From NCBI RefSeq assembly GCF_008831285.2, contig NC_045141.1:2048001-2112000 (forward strand): a stretch of DNA of 64,000 nt, in the 5' to 3' direction. Within the stretch, counting starts at the first letter, position 1. Each line of letters begins with the position of its first letter. This DNA is from Nymphaea colorata. Lineage: Eukaryota > Streptophyta > Magnoliopsida > Nymphaeales > Nymphaeaceae. The notes under the pieces were generated by a model, which had not been told where the DNA came from, made no database searches, and worked only from the letters and a program-made list of their open reading frames with translations. Shown here one piece after another: positions 39,765 through 51,599 of the stretch. The position numbers were made by a program, and so were the translations under genes.

Positions 39765-42745
39765 TTTAATTGCATTTTGTGAAGTAATCCTATTTTGGGA
39801 CTAGCTTTTCAGGTCCACTCATCCTTTCCTAACAACTCTTGAATTTTAAGGTGAAGCAGATGGTCGTCGAAAAGAAAAGACAAGGAAAAAAAAAAAAGTA
39901 CTAAAAAAGGTTAAATGCGAGTGAAAAGGGCAGCAATGTACACTCACATATATATATCCTCCGTAGTTTTAAAAAGTCAATTGAAACAATTGACTAGTCA
40001 TCTCATGGATGCACGAATCCATGGGTTGTAAAAAAGCATGATTCTATTTCAAGGGGCATTTAGATGAATATAACCAAGTATTTTTAAAACATGGTTTTAT
40101 AGAAAATAGGTTTTAAATGAGATTTTATTGAACTCTGCTCGTAGTCCATGGTTTGGTTTGGTAGTTGGAACATCCTTTCAATAATGGATTGCTGGGAGGT
40201 AGGGTCCCTACCAATTTGTTGCTCGAAAATGTTATTTACAACAAGTAGTAGTAGATGATTGCAAGCATCAGCAGGGAAACACAAGGAGCAAAACCATGAG
40301 CCAAAAAACATAGAATTAAGCGAAAAATATTCTTTGCTATGAGACTAACAAACATGCAATATTTACTCTTGCTGTCCATAATGCAAGAGCTGCTGACCTG
40401 CATTCACTGAAGGGAGGGAGGCATCGTCCACACTAGTTCTTTCAGAATACTTTCTGAAGAGGACCGAATGGTTGTGTGCCCTTCAATCATGGTCTGTAAT
40501 TAATCTATGTTTCCAGCAGTTATTAGAGGATAGTTGGAACATGATCATCCTTATAAATTTGAGTTGAACATCGGCTTGAGCTCCATTTGTTTATTGAATG
40601 AGTTGAGCTCGAGTTGAAACTAAAAATAGAGCTTGAAAATGAGTTGAGTTGGAGTTACAGGTTGTTACAATATAGACGCTATTTTTTTTTTCCCCAAACA
40701 ATTTGCTTATTTGGTTACATGCGTTTCCTGGTGTCTACTTAGTTGTTGCTGTTTAAATGTTAGTTCAATGTTATGAATTATTTAGTTTTTAAGGTGTATA
40801 TCAAATTCAATGAAATGTGTATGTGATGACCATCTCGGTTGCACCAATCGACACATAGATTTGACCATATATTTTTTGTTTATTTGTCGTTCTGTTAATT
40901 AAGCAAAACTCATCTATGATAAGCATATGAACTTGAAGAAATACGTTGTGGCCCTCGACTAGTGTAGCGCAGACGCGGGCAAGGACAACTGAAGCACCGA
41001 TCTAAAATATGTAGGGTCAGCTGCCAGCACGTTCGTTTTGAGATTTACCATAGCACATGTTTGATGGTTGCTGGGTTCTTTCATGTCTAACAAGAATTTC
41101 AATAGTAGATCCTTCTAGTTCGCAGCTTTAAGCGTACCACAAGCATGCGATGCCTTTGCTTGAGCAAACCATTCTTCTTTAAATCTGGGGCCCGCCAATA
41201 ATGACCCGCCAGTTCTTCCTTGGGGACTAAGCCAAGTTGTTTAGAACAGCGCAAACTTTGGGGATCCACGCACTTTCATATGCTTGATTGCTTTCATCTA
41301 ATTAAATATTAATGGTGTTTTTTTCCCCAACCGATCGACTCCGAAAAGTATGTCCGATCAAGCGACTGTGATCTTAATGAGATTCCACTTCAGCAACACT
41401 GCCTTCAAAATGACGTTCAAGCTACCCTTTCATCATCCACTCAAGGGGCTCTCATATTCAACTTAATTATTATATTGTCGCCAAGAATCTGCTGACGAAG
41501 TACTCTAAATGAATAAAAGCTTTCTTTGAGGTTAAGATTTCCAAATTTGAACATGGCCATATTTTCTACACTTTAGCATACGTATATCCTTGCTGTTGTG
41601 TTTGTTTCATCCAGAGATCTAAGATTCTTAGTGATCCATGGATTTAAGGTACGTATCCTTCCTTCTTCCACCCGACCTTAAATTCATAGCTTTTTAACGT
41701 GTAGTATGGATTTTAGAGATAATCCCAAAACACACTTTTTTTTATGCAATATTCGAGGCTATCAAATACAACATTAGCATTGCAAGTTGAAACATTTTAA
41801 AGGGCCGTATCCCTGCAAGTTGCATAAAAGTGATCATATAGTTGTTAAAAAGGTATCCTTAGGTTCACAAATCCCAGTCCCGTCACTGCTCCACTTTGAA
41901 CTTGTTCATGCACCTTTTACCAGTTTTCTCGTCATAAAAAGGAAGATCTCATCTTACTAATGTGCATCATGGTTTCGTCACACATAAGAAAGTCTTGTTA
42001 GCAGTAACAACAAAACCTTACAAATATTAGATTTTATAATTTTTTGTGGTTTAAACTTTTTTGAAATGTTCTATTAAGAATCTAAAGGAGGCAGTTATGC
42101 CAAACAAAATATCCTGACTAACACTAGCTTTTTCTACCTCCAAGAAAAGGTAAAAAACGGAGATGACATCTTAATATATCCTTCTCTTTTTATTCTTCCA
42201 AAGAACCAGAGGCTCTTCTCGTTCACAGACATGGTCGATGAAGTCGGAATGGTAAGAAACAAGACAGGCTTTGACAAGCCTCTAATTAAAAGAAAAAAGC
42301 AGCTGGCCGACAAAGCAATAGACGGTTCTTTATGTTGGAAAAAGGATAAAGAAAAGCGAAAAAATAATAAACTTCTAAAGAAAAAGGAATCAAATGGACG
42401 ATCGCAGTTCTAGATGAAAGTAAAAGAAGAAGAATGAAGTTTAGGGATATAAAAAGCCAAAAGTTAAGTTTGATGGCATAGAATAAGAAATATTCATTCT
42501 TCCCTTTGTCGTTCTGGTGGGATTGCCTTGGAAGCATATAATTTTTTACGGATATGGGAATAATAAATTAGAAAACAATAAACCAAATCTCAAGCAGCAT
42601 GTGAACTTTTGGGAAGCTGAATATGATGCCTTACCATCGTCATGTTCCTCAAAGATACTTTGGCATATGCACTTGCCAACTGAAACACTAGCTACTTCTC
42701 TTTAATAAATTAAATTTGTCTTAATTTTGGAATTTTATGTCCCTT

Positions 42746-42922
42746 TAAACAGGGGGAAGGGAAGATCTTTTTTAGGGGTTGGCCAAAGGCACTTATTCGG
42801 ATATGACCAAACTAAATCTCAATTCAAAAATACATTACATAACAATTTTTTTTAATTTTTTTAATGTAAATTTTTTAATTAGCAGGGGGTGAAGCGGCCT
42901 AGGCGGGGCCCCCCACTCCACT
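42746..42922. repeat. ~170-bp insertion present only in the left arm
   Basis: The right arm reads CCCTTTAAAGAGGCAGCC without a break at this point. The left arm carries about 170 extra bases between CCCTTTA and TAAAGATGCAGCC. The extra DNA includes an AT-rich part and GGCCTAGGCGGGGCCCCCC. Short TTTAA-like flanks could be a target duplication. Confidence 0.6.
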
Positions 42923-43377
42923 TAAAGATGCAGCCCCAAGGTATGCCCTTTTGCAACTCGCACATTCATACAGTATCATTCTCTAAGAGGCCGATGATTG
43001 CTTCTGATATAAGATTATCAATATTTGAGATCTATGGATTCAAGAGCAGCAGACCTTCTTCTCTTGGACGGACCTTAAATGAGACCTTTTGTCAATGCAA
43101 AAAATGAAATAAAGACTTTAATTGTGGATCATAATAAGTGACATAACCTATGATTTTTTATTTGATGAACTTTGAATTTTAGCACTGAACTTTTGCCGCA
43201 TCAGATCCATAGGTCTGAATTAATCTAGATGAATTAATAATTACCAAATGTCCCATAAGAGTGCGATTAATTTCCTCCATTAATTGATATAAGTAGTTCA
43301 AAATTTGGTTCTTATATAAAAAAAACAGCAGAGGAAGATTACGAACCCTAAACACCTGAATTACAAACTCCTACATC

Positions 43378-43617
43378 CTCGTTCAAAACCTTGACGCAGT
43401 GGCGTAGATACATGGTGGCTGGTGTGGGCAGTTGCCCACACCAACCTTACAAAATTAGTTTAATATACATGTTAATGTTTTGATATATTTGATTGCTATA
43501 CATGTAAGTACCCCAAAAAAAATTGAAGGTATTAAATAAGTGTTCCACGACTCCGCTAAGTAACAAATATATAATAATATTGCTGAATGGAAACAGTGGG
43601 GTGATGCCAACTAAAAA
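43378..43617. repeat. ~240-bp insertion present only in the left arm
   Basis: Between CTACATC and AAGGAAAGGAAGACTGTCG the left arm has about 240 bases that the right arm (near 63,100) lacks. The insert contains the palindromic GGTGTGGGCAGTTGCCCACACC. Similar GGTGTGG..CCACACC words occur near 11,575-11,600. Confidence 0.6.
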
Positions 43618-45869
43618 ACACAAGGAAAGGAAGACTGTCGATATAATCACGTAATTGACTACTGTTGGCAGCAGCAGCTTTATACACGCTGGCGAAGCGT
43701 GTGGGCGTCGTCATCTTCCTGTAGTGGTCAAAGATCACCATACGAAAAAGGAATTTTAAATTAAAGGGAGGGCTGTAAGTCCCGGCAAGTTGACGTAACT
43801 AGCTTCACCGTTTCTTGAGCTGTCACTTGCAGCTGACAGATATATAAATATACGTGCATGGGGCAACTTAATTTTCTTGCGTCAACACGCTGAGCACAAG
43901 TAAGCTTTAATCGTTTTTACATCTCATGAAGAAGTTGTCCTTGCAAGGCAAGGGACGTTGGCGGTTGGGGCGGCGCTAGGTATTGCCGCTCGTCAGACTT
44001 GTCGGTCGGAACTCAACCTGGACGGGTTTACTCTTCAATAAAGTCTTTATATTTATAATGAACAAAAGTTTATGCCTATCGAGAAGATAAATTAAATTAG
44101 ACTACCGATAAAAAATAATTTTGAAACTAGCTTAACTCTTTCATTTCATGTCTACCTGCCCCTTGGAGCTGTTAGCCCTCGATAATTTTGACGCTGACGC
44201 CCATTCCTGACACGTACGTCATCGTGTGTGTCTGATCTTTTAGTTGATGCGTCTATTAATGACGATTGGATACTACCATATTACTATTACAAAGTATGAC
44301 GCTGGTGAGCGTGATGATATAGCCAGACACACTTGTCCGGGGTAAGCAGACCTAATACATACCAATTAATTAGTGCGTAGTTGTCCTCTTGGGATACGAA
44401 TGGAAATGGTGCACCCGCATTTTGTGCCCGTATGGCTGCTACGGATGCAAATGGTTCTGATGCACCCTTATAAAAACAACTGATCATTACATTACAGCTA
44501 ATGTTCACAAAAATCTCATCTAACTTCTTCTATTTGCGGTACCCTGCCGATGGTGTCCCTATATATACAAACCCAACATCATTTATGTCGTTAAAGTTTA
44601 CATCTTGCCATTTGGTTAAACCAGGAACTTTCTGGTGTTAAAAATTGGCATATTGTGGGCCATTGATTTTGAAAATATTAAGATACCTATGTTTGTGCGT
44701 TCATTTGCTACTAAAAAACATATATGTAAATATGACCTATAATGTGAGTGAAAAAAGTATCTTTTAAGAAAAAACAAAACTTGCAATTGGGTGTAGGAGG
44801 TTACAAAAGTTAGCGCGCATGCGCACACCCAGAATGTTCACATAGAGGGAAACACATGAACCAGACATACCATGACTTGTCATCCAATGCTTAGGATTTG
44901 ATCTACGAGATTTTAGAAGTGGGAGATGAGAAGAGGCTATGTGTTGGAATTTGCCATGAAGAAGAAGAGGAGGGAAAGGGACGCACAAGACAGGTTTACT
45001 TGGTTTGGTTTGGTGGATGTCATGTATATCACCCTCAAGAGGGTTGGTGCAGGGTAGGGGCGGGAACTGGTAGGCGGTCAGTTCCGGTGTTGAATTCCTG
45101 TGACATCAACCCACTATATTGCAAAAGAGGGTTAGTGACGTGCATGCACAGCAGGTGCAACACCCTGAGACACTAAAAGTAGACTCTGTATTTTTGGGGA
45201 TAAGAGGATGAGCGGGAGCTTTGGCCTTCTTGTGAAAGGTGGGAAACCCTGATCACCTAAAATATACTTATATCATGGTAAAAAACAACTCTATCAAATA
45301 TCAAGGGGAGTTGATAGATCTCTTTATTATATTTTGTTATGGGAGTTGGATGCACTACAATTTGGAAGGATCAAGATTACATTTTTGCTCAACCCACTCT
45401 TTGGCGAATGGTCATGTTGCCTGATCCGAAATAGCTCCTGATTTGGGTTGATGAACCTTCCATGAGGCATCTTCATCGCAACACATTTTGACAACAGTTT
45501 TCTACTAGCTTTAGCTTCCTCAACATTAAGGATGTCAACATATCTGATTTGAATCGAATATTTGCCTTGGGTTGATTGATTTGGAAGTCGATCTCCATAA
45601 ATTTGATTTGAATCTTTCTCCTTACAACTTGCTTGGCAAGATTGGACGCTATTCCTGAACACCCCAATTTTCGCAGATTTTATTATAAATTTTGCCGGCT
45701 CATAAAAAAATCATTTCTTAAAAAGTTTCATTCATATATTTTGTCATTTTGCCATTCACCCAAGTCACATATGTCTAATGCAAACCTCGACTCAACCTTC
45801 ACAGGCCGAGGATCTAGAATTCTGCAACCGAAATTCAGCTTTCAGATTGAAACTAGATCTGATTCTCAG

Positions 45870-46165
45870 TCCCATTTTAATTTTGGATCCAAAACCAGAC
45901 GTCAGATTCACTTTAGATCCAAAACCAGGCCTAAGTCTCACTTCCGGATACATTTTGGATCCAAACAATCAATGTTAGATCCAAATGTTGCCAAATCTAA
46001 CTTTTGGATCCATTTAACATCCAAACTATCAATTTCAGATCCTAATATAGTTTCTGGATTCCAGTTGGGTCCAAATCTAACTTCTGAATCCATTTCTGAT
46101 CCAAACTATCAATTTTCTGGATCCCATTCTGATCCAAACTGTCAATGCCGGATACAAACATAGTT
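45870..46165 (+). repeat. Degenerate 'GGATCC' minisatellite, left copy
   Basis: About four degenerate units of roughly 80 bp made of TTTTGGATCC, AACTATCAATTT and AGATCCAAAT words, ending the left arm. Same repeat as 47,750-48,600 but inverted and with fewer units. Confidence 0.8.
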
Positions 46166-47749
46166 TATAGGTGTTCAAGATTTGAGATTTGACGGTTTTC
46201 AAGTTTAATGGATCTTAGGAATAAATTAAAGTTATTATATTCGATTAGTTTTTTTTTTTTAAGTAAAACTTAATTGATTTATGATTTTATGGTGTAAGTT
46301 TTTAATGTTTGATTATAGGTTTGGCAAGCACTTGATTTAGGTTTTTTGGATGAATTTAAAGGTCTATGCTTCAAGGCCTGACCAATTTTAATGTTACGTT
46401 TTGAGGTGATGATTTTGTAAAGGCACCCAGAGTTTGTGACTTGGGGCTTCGGTATTTTCTAATTTAAGTTTGGGGTTTCAGATTTATAAGGTTATCTATT
46501 GACTCATGTGTTAGTTAGTGGAGCTTTGTTTGGAATTTTGGACTCGGAATCTCGTATTGGTTTTCCTGGGGCTTTAATGTGGTAAGAGTTTTAATTAGAA
46601 GTTTAGGACTAAGTTGATGATTTTGATGTAATTAGAGAATCATCTTTGGTTTTTCTAAGTTTTAAGATGTGGAAATCATATAAATCTTTGACGTTTTTTT
46701 TTTTCAAAAAATTCTTTTGGAAAACGTAGATGCAATTTAAAAGTCTAATTAAAGTTTAAGCTAGTACAATTATTTTTGTACCCAAATGAGTACTTAGGGC
46801 ATAATATTAAATCAATCATACTTAAACTCCAGTGAGAGGTAGAGCGTGTGCTTTTTGTGTATTAAAAGCCATGCATGCCAACTTAAGTCCGCTTGTTTGG
46901 GAATTTTAAAGATGATCTTTACTTATGAAAACAAAGGCTAGTATCATGGTTAAAGGATTAATCATCCTCAAATCTCAACTAAACACGTTGTGTGTGAAGG
47001 AGTTGCTAAAACATGAAATAAACTAAATAAAATGCATAAAAGTAAAACTAAAAATTAACAACTTAAAGTGGAAGGGACGGAAAGAGGGGTACAACTTATC
47101 CCCTATTACCTAACTGTCGAGAAAACCATGTAAGGCCGGGTTGCCTGTCCTAGAAGGCCAGTCTGGGCCGGCAGCCCATGCACGGCACTCGCCGACCATG
47201 GCCAACACAAGACCTTACATGGAGAGCGCACAGCCATGTCTTGTGATATGCGTGGTTGGCCCGCGTCAGACACGCACCTGGCCATGATGTGTCGTCCCTC
47301 CTTTGTTTGAAAATTTTTGGATAAAAATTAGGTAATTTGAAGAAAATATATGACAAACCAGGGTTATGTTTACATTTTTTAAATGGGTAATGTGGGAAAC
47401 CAATGACATTTTTAGAAAGCTTTACAATGAAAGATGGGTAATTTGGGGAATTATGATGCATCAGGTTTTGTGCTGGATCTGAAAGATGAGTTTTGGATTT
47501 GAATTTCATGTCATTCTCACTCTTTTTTTTTTTTTTTGAAATCTTTTGAACAAAAATTAGGCAATTTTAAGAAATATATAACATATTGGGGTATTTTGGG
47601 AAATTATACTTTTTTTTACACTTTAAAGTGAAACCATGGGTAATTTGGCAAACCAAGGGTATTGCAGAAATATTTAAATGAAAATGGAGGATAATTTGGG
47701 GAATTTTCATATGCATCACGTTTTGTACTCCATGAGATCATAAATTGAA
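46166..47749. other. Spacer between the inverted arms
   Basis: Mostly AT-rich, unique DNA. A G+C-rich stretch of about 160 bp (47,130-47,290) stands out. T-runs at 46,248 and 47,523 and parallel GGGTAATTTGG words (47,380 and 47,640) suggest decayed repeats. No gene is recognised. Confidence 0.6.
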
Positions 47750-48600
47750 TTTTGGATATAGATTACTAGTTTTGGATTTGAACTTTGTGTTTTGGATCTG
47801 AATGTGATTATTGAATCCAGAAGAAGATTTGGATCCAGAAAATAGTTTGAATCTGCATTGATTCAAAAGTTAGTATCGGACTTAAAATTGAAATGGTGGG
47901 TCTCAAATGGATCCAAAAGTGCGATTTGGATCCAGAAGTTATAGTTGGATCTAGAATTAGTAGTTTCGATTCAAATTTGAATTGGAAATAAGATTTGGAT
48001 CTGTATTGATTTCATAAGCTAGGTTGGGGTCTGAAGTTGATAGTTGAAATCCAAAATGGATCCAAGAGTAATATTTGGATCTGAATGGGATCCAAAAACA
48101 ATATTTGGATATGAAATTGATAATTTGGATCCACAATAAGTTTAAAAGTTAGATTTGGTCCAAATGGCATCAAGTATATTTGTATATGAAATTGATAGTT
48201 TGGATCTGAAATGGGATCGAGAAACCATATTTGGATCTAAAATTAATAGAGTTTGAAACCGAAATGGATTTAGAAGTTAAATTTGGTTCTGAAATGGGAC
48301 CTATAAACTATATTTGGATCCGATGTTGACAGTTTGGCTCAGAATGGTATCCAGAAACTATATTTGGATCAGAAATGGCTTCAGAAGTTAGATTTGGACA
48401 CAACTGGAATCCAGAAACTATATTTGGACCTGAAATTGATACTTATGATCTTAAATGGATTGAAAAGTTAGATTTGGATCTGAATGGGATTCAGAAACCA
48501 TATTTGGACCTAACATTGATTGTTTGGATCCGAAATGGATCCAGAAGTGAGTTTAGGAATGGTTTTGGATCTATAGTCTGGTATTGGATCCAAAAAGAAT
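47750..48600 (-). repeat. Degenerate ~80-bp 'GGATCC' minisatellite, right copy
   Basis: Roughly ten degenerate units built from GAAATTGATAGTTTGGATCC, AAATGGATCCAGAAGTTAG and ATCCAGAAACTATATTTGG. It spans the inner end of the right arm and extends into the spacer. Confidence 0.85.
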
Positions 48601-50530
48601 ATGGGACTGAGAATCAGATCGACTTTCAACCTGAAAGCTGAATTTTGGATGTAGAATTCTAGATCCTTGGCCTGTGAAAGTTGAGTCGATGTTTGAATTA
48701 GACCTCTGTGGCTTGGGTGAATGGCAGAATGAGAACATGTATGAATGAAACTTAAATGGTTTTTCATGGGTCGGAAAAAATTTATAATAAAATCTGCGAA
48801 AATTGGGGTATTCACAGAATAGCATCCAATCTTGCCAAATGCATTGAAATATATTGTCATTTGTGAGAGAGCAAGTTGCAAGGAGAAAGATTCAAATAAA
48901 ATTTATGGGGATCGACTTCAGACATTTTCATTAAACCTCTCGGTGGATCAAAATTTAATTAACTAAGCTGAATCTGATATATGTCATCTTGGGGGAATGT
49001 TGAGGAAGCTAGTAGAAAACTGTTGTCAAAATATGTCTCCCCTTGATATTTGAAAGAGTTGTTCTCTACCATGATTTGATATACGTGACATTTTAGGTGA
49101 GTAGGGTTTATCACTTTTGAGAAAAATGTAAAAATTCTTGCCCAATCTTTTATCCCTCAGGTACAAAATCTGCTTTTGTTGTCTCGGGGTGCTGCCCCCG
49201 CTGTGCTTGAGCTTGCATGTTAGTGACCTTCTTTTGCAATATAGTGAATTGATATCACTAAGATTCGAAACGGAAACTGGTCGCCTACCGGTTCCTACTC
49301 CGACAATGCACCAACCCCCGTTGAGGGTAAAATACATGACATCCATCAAACGTAACCAAGTAAACTTGTGTTCTTGTGTGTCCCTTTTCTCTCCTGTGCA
49401 AATTCCAAAACATACCCATTTCTCATCTCCCACTTCTAAAATGTCGTAGATCAAATCCTACGCATTGGAGGATAAGTCATGGTATGTCTGGTTCATGTGA
49501 ACATTCTGTGGGTGTGTGTGTGTCCCACCCGCCCTAACTTTCATAACCTCCTACACGCAATTACAAGTTTCATTTTTTCTTAAAAGATACTATTTTCACT
49601 TACATTATAGATCACATCTACATATATGTTTTTTAGTAGGAAATAAATTTTGGATCATGCTATTATGGCACAAACATAGGTATCTTAATGTTTTCAAAAT
49701 GAGTGGCCCACAATAGGCCAAATTTTAACACCAGAAAAGTTCCTTGTTTAACCGAATGGCAAGATGTAAACCTTAACGCTTACGTCTATCACATACATAA
49801 CGTTGGGTATGTATATACAGAGACACCATCGGCGGGGTGCCGCAAACGGAATAATTTAGATAAGATTTTTCTGAATTTTAGCTGCAATGATCAGTTGATT
49901 TTATATATGTGCATCAGAACCATTTGCGTCCGTTGCAGCCATACAGTTCGCACGGGGGTGAGATTTTTTACCCCGGACGAATGTGACCGGCTATTTCGTC
50001 ACGCTCACCAGCAACATACGTGTAATAGTAATATGTTTGTATCCAATCGTCATTAGTCTCGTGCATGGCTGAATAGATGCATCAACAAAAAGATCAGACA
50101 CAATGACGTACGTGTCCGGAATGGGCGTAAGTGTCAAATTATCGAGGGCTAACTGCTCCAAGCGGCAGGTAGGCATGAAAGAGTTAGCTAGTTTCAAAAT
50201 TATTTTATCGATAGCATATTTTCATTTATCTTCTCCATAGGCATAAACTTTTGTTGACTCTAAATATAAAGACTTTATTGAAGAGTAAACCCGTCCAGGT
50301 TGAGTTCCGATCGACGAGTCTGATGAGCGGCAATACCTAGCCCCACCCCAACCGCCAACGTCCCTTGCAAGTCTCAATTTCATGAGACTTACAAACGACT
50401 AAGCTCAGGCGCGATCGGCCTTACATGTGCTCAGCGTGTTGGCGTAAGAAAATTTAGCGCCCGATGCACGTATATTTATATATCTATCAGCTGCAAGTGA
50501 CAATCCAAGAAACGGTGAAACTAGTTATGT
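48490..50530 (-). repeat. Right arm of the inverted repeat, inner part
   Basis: Inverted counterpart of about 43,790-46,165. Includes an open stretch at 49,026-49,454 (minus) whose left-arm equivalent (44,898-45,176) is frame-shifted by indels, so the frame does not look conserved. It ends exactly at CTAGTTATGT, where the 12.4-kb element is inserted. Confidence 0.9.
50521..50530 (+). repeat. 10-bp target-site duplication, left copy
   Basis: CTAGTTATGT, identical to 62,931-62,940; marks the left edge of the Mutator-like element. Confidence 0.9.
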
Positions 50531-51599
50531 TAGAAATTGACGCCTCAGTGTAGGTAATTTCGTGTGTAATTTTAAGTATAACAAAAAAAAAAAAAAAAAC
50601 CATGGTTAATACAAAAAGGAACTTTTTGTATGAATAAAATAAAAACAACAAAAAGAAGATTTGAGGTTCGATAAAGGTAAAATTTGTTAGTTCATATATG
50701 CTTATCGTTTTTTTTGTCTTGCCTATAACAAGATCTCATTATCTCATAAAAATTTTACTATCTCATCAACCACTTGTCTCAAACATTAACTCGGAAGCTG
50801 AATCGATGCCAAGCTGGGTCGAAGGCAAACCGGAAATCGACTGGTGCATTCAATATACACTAATGCCCCTCGGTTGATGGCAGGAATGATGCAAGTAGCT
50901 CGTACATAAAGTTGTTGTTATCAAAAAATACTCTTCGGTGCGGCAAAATGACTTTTTGAAAAGAGAGAGTTGCTAGATAAGTTAAAGGAGGTTTATCGGT
51001 CATGGAATAGAGGCTTCTCCATAATGCTTCGAACGTCCGTAGCAACAAAAAGAGTTGTTGGTCGTAGGCAGCGGTTATCGTCCTCGTTGGAGTGGTTCTC
51101 GTCATCAGTCGAGGAGTGTCGGTCAGAGCAACCTTAAGGACATCTATTGGAACGAGCGAGGGATTCTACTAGGTTCACATATTCCATAGGAAGTTCTTGT
51201 TTGCAGGGTGCGCTTATCATCATCGGCAGCAGAAGTTATCGTCGTTGGTTGAATATCAATTGTTGGATTGAGTGTAAGGACGATTGTTGGATCTATTATC
51301 CTCATTGGTGACATATATAGTCTATTACTTTTAGGTTGGTCACACACTTTTATTAGTTCATATATTGGAAAAGAGAAACATAAGGAGGTGAGATAATGAA
51401 ATAACAACTCCTGCATATACTGTAGAAGAGAAACATAAGGAGGTGAGATAATGAAATAACATCATTATCTCATATCCTTCTGTTTCTTATATGTAGTATA
51501 TACACACGTTGTTATTTCAAGGTCTTATATTTGTTCGTTTATATTCAGCTCTATTATAGTTTTGTTACTTCACTATCTGATATTTGTTTTTTTGCATGT

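Larger units (their letters stand above)
34961..42328. other. Intergenic AT-rich DNA upstream of the Ca2+-ATPase
   Basis: No gene, RNA gene or transposon coding block was recognised. The segment holds small tandem duplications (35,552-35,677), a ~220-bp duplicated unit (37,830-38,272), a (GCAC)n(AC)n tract near 37,085-37,120 and several TA microsatellites. Candidate distal promoter sequence of the pump would be here. Confidence 0.6.
42329..46165 (+). repeat. Left arm of a large inverted repeat
   Basis: Reads as the reverse complement of 48,490-50,530 joined to 62,931-64,000. Matching blocks in order: CTTGGAAGCATATAA (42,530) with 63,785; GGTGATCTTTGACCACTACA (about 43,740, minus) with 62,993; GACGTTGGCGGTTGGGG with 50,360; GTAGGCGG-CAGTT with 49,280; ACTGAGAATCAGATC with 48,607. 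The arm may extend further left, because the right arm is cut by the window edge. No intact gene is seen in it. Confidence 0.9.

Noticed and set aside
44898-45176. A conserved gene shared by both palindrome arms (MIYEILEVGDEK / MIYDILEVGDEK)
   Set aside because: After the first dozen residues indels shift the frames relative to each other, so the coding frame is not maintained and no family was recognised.
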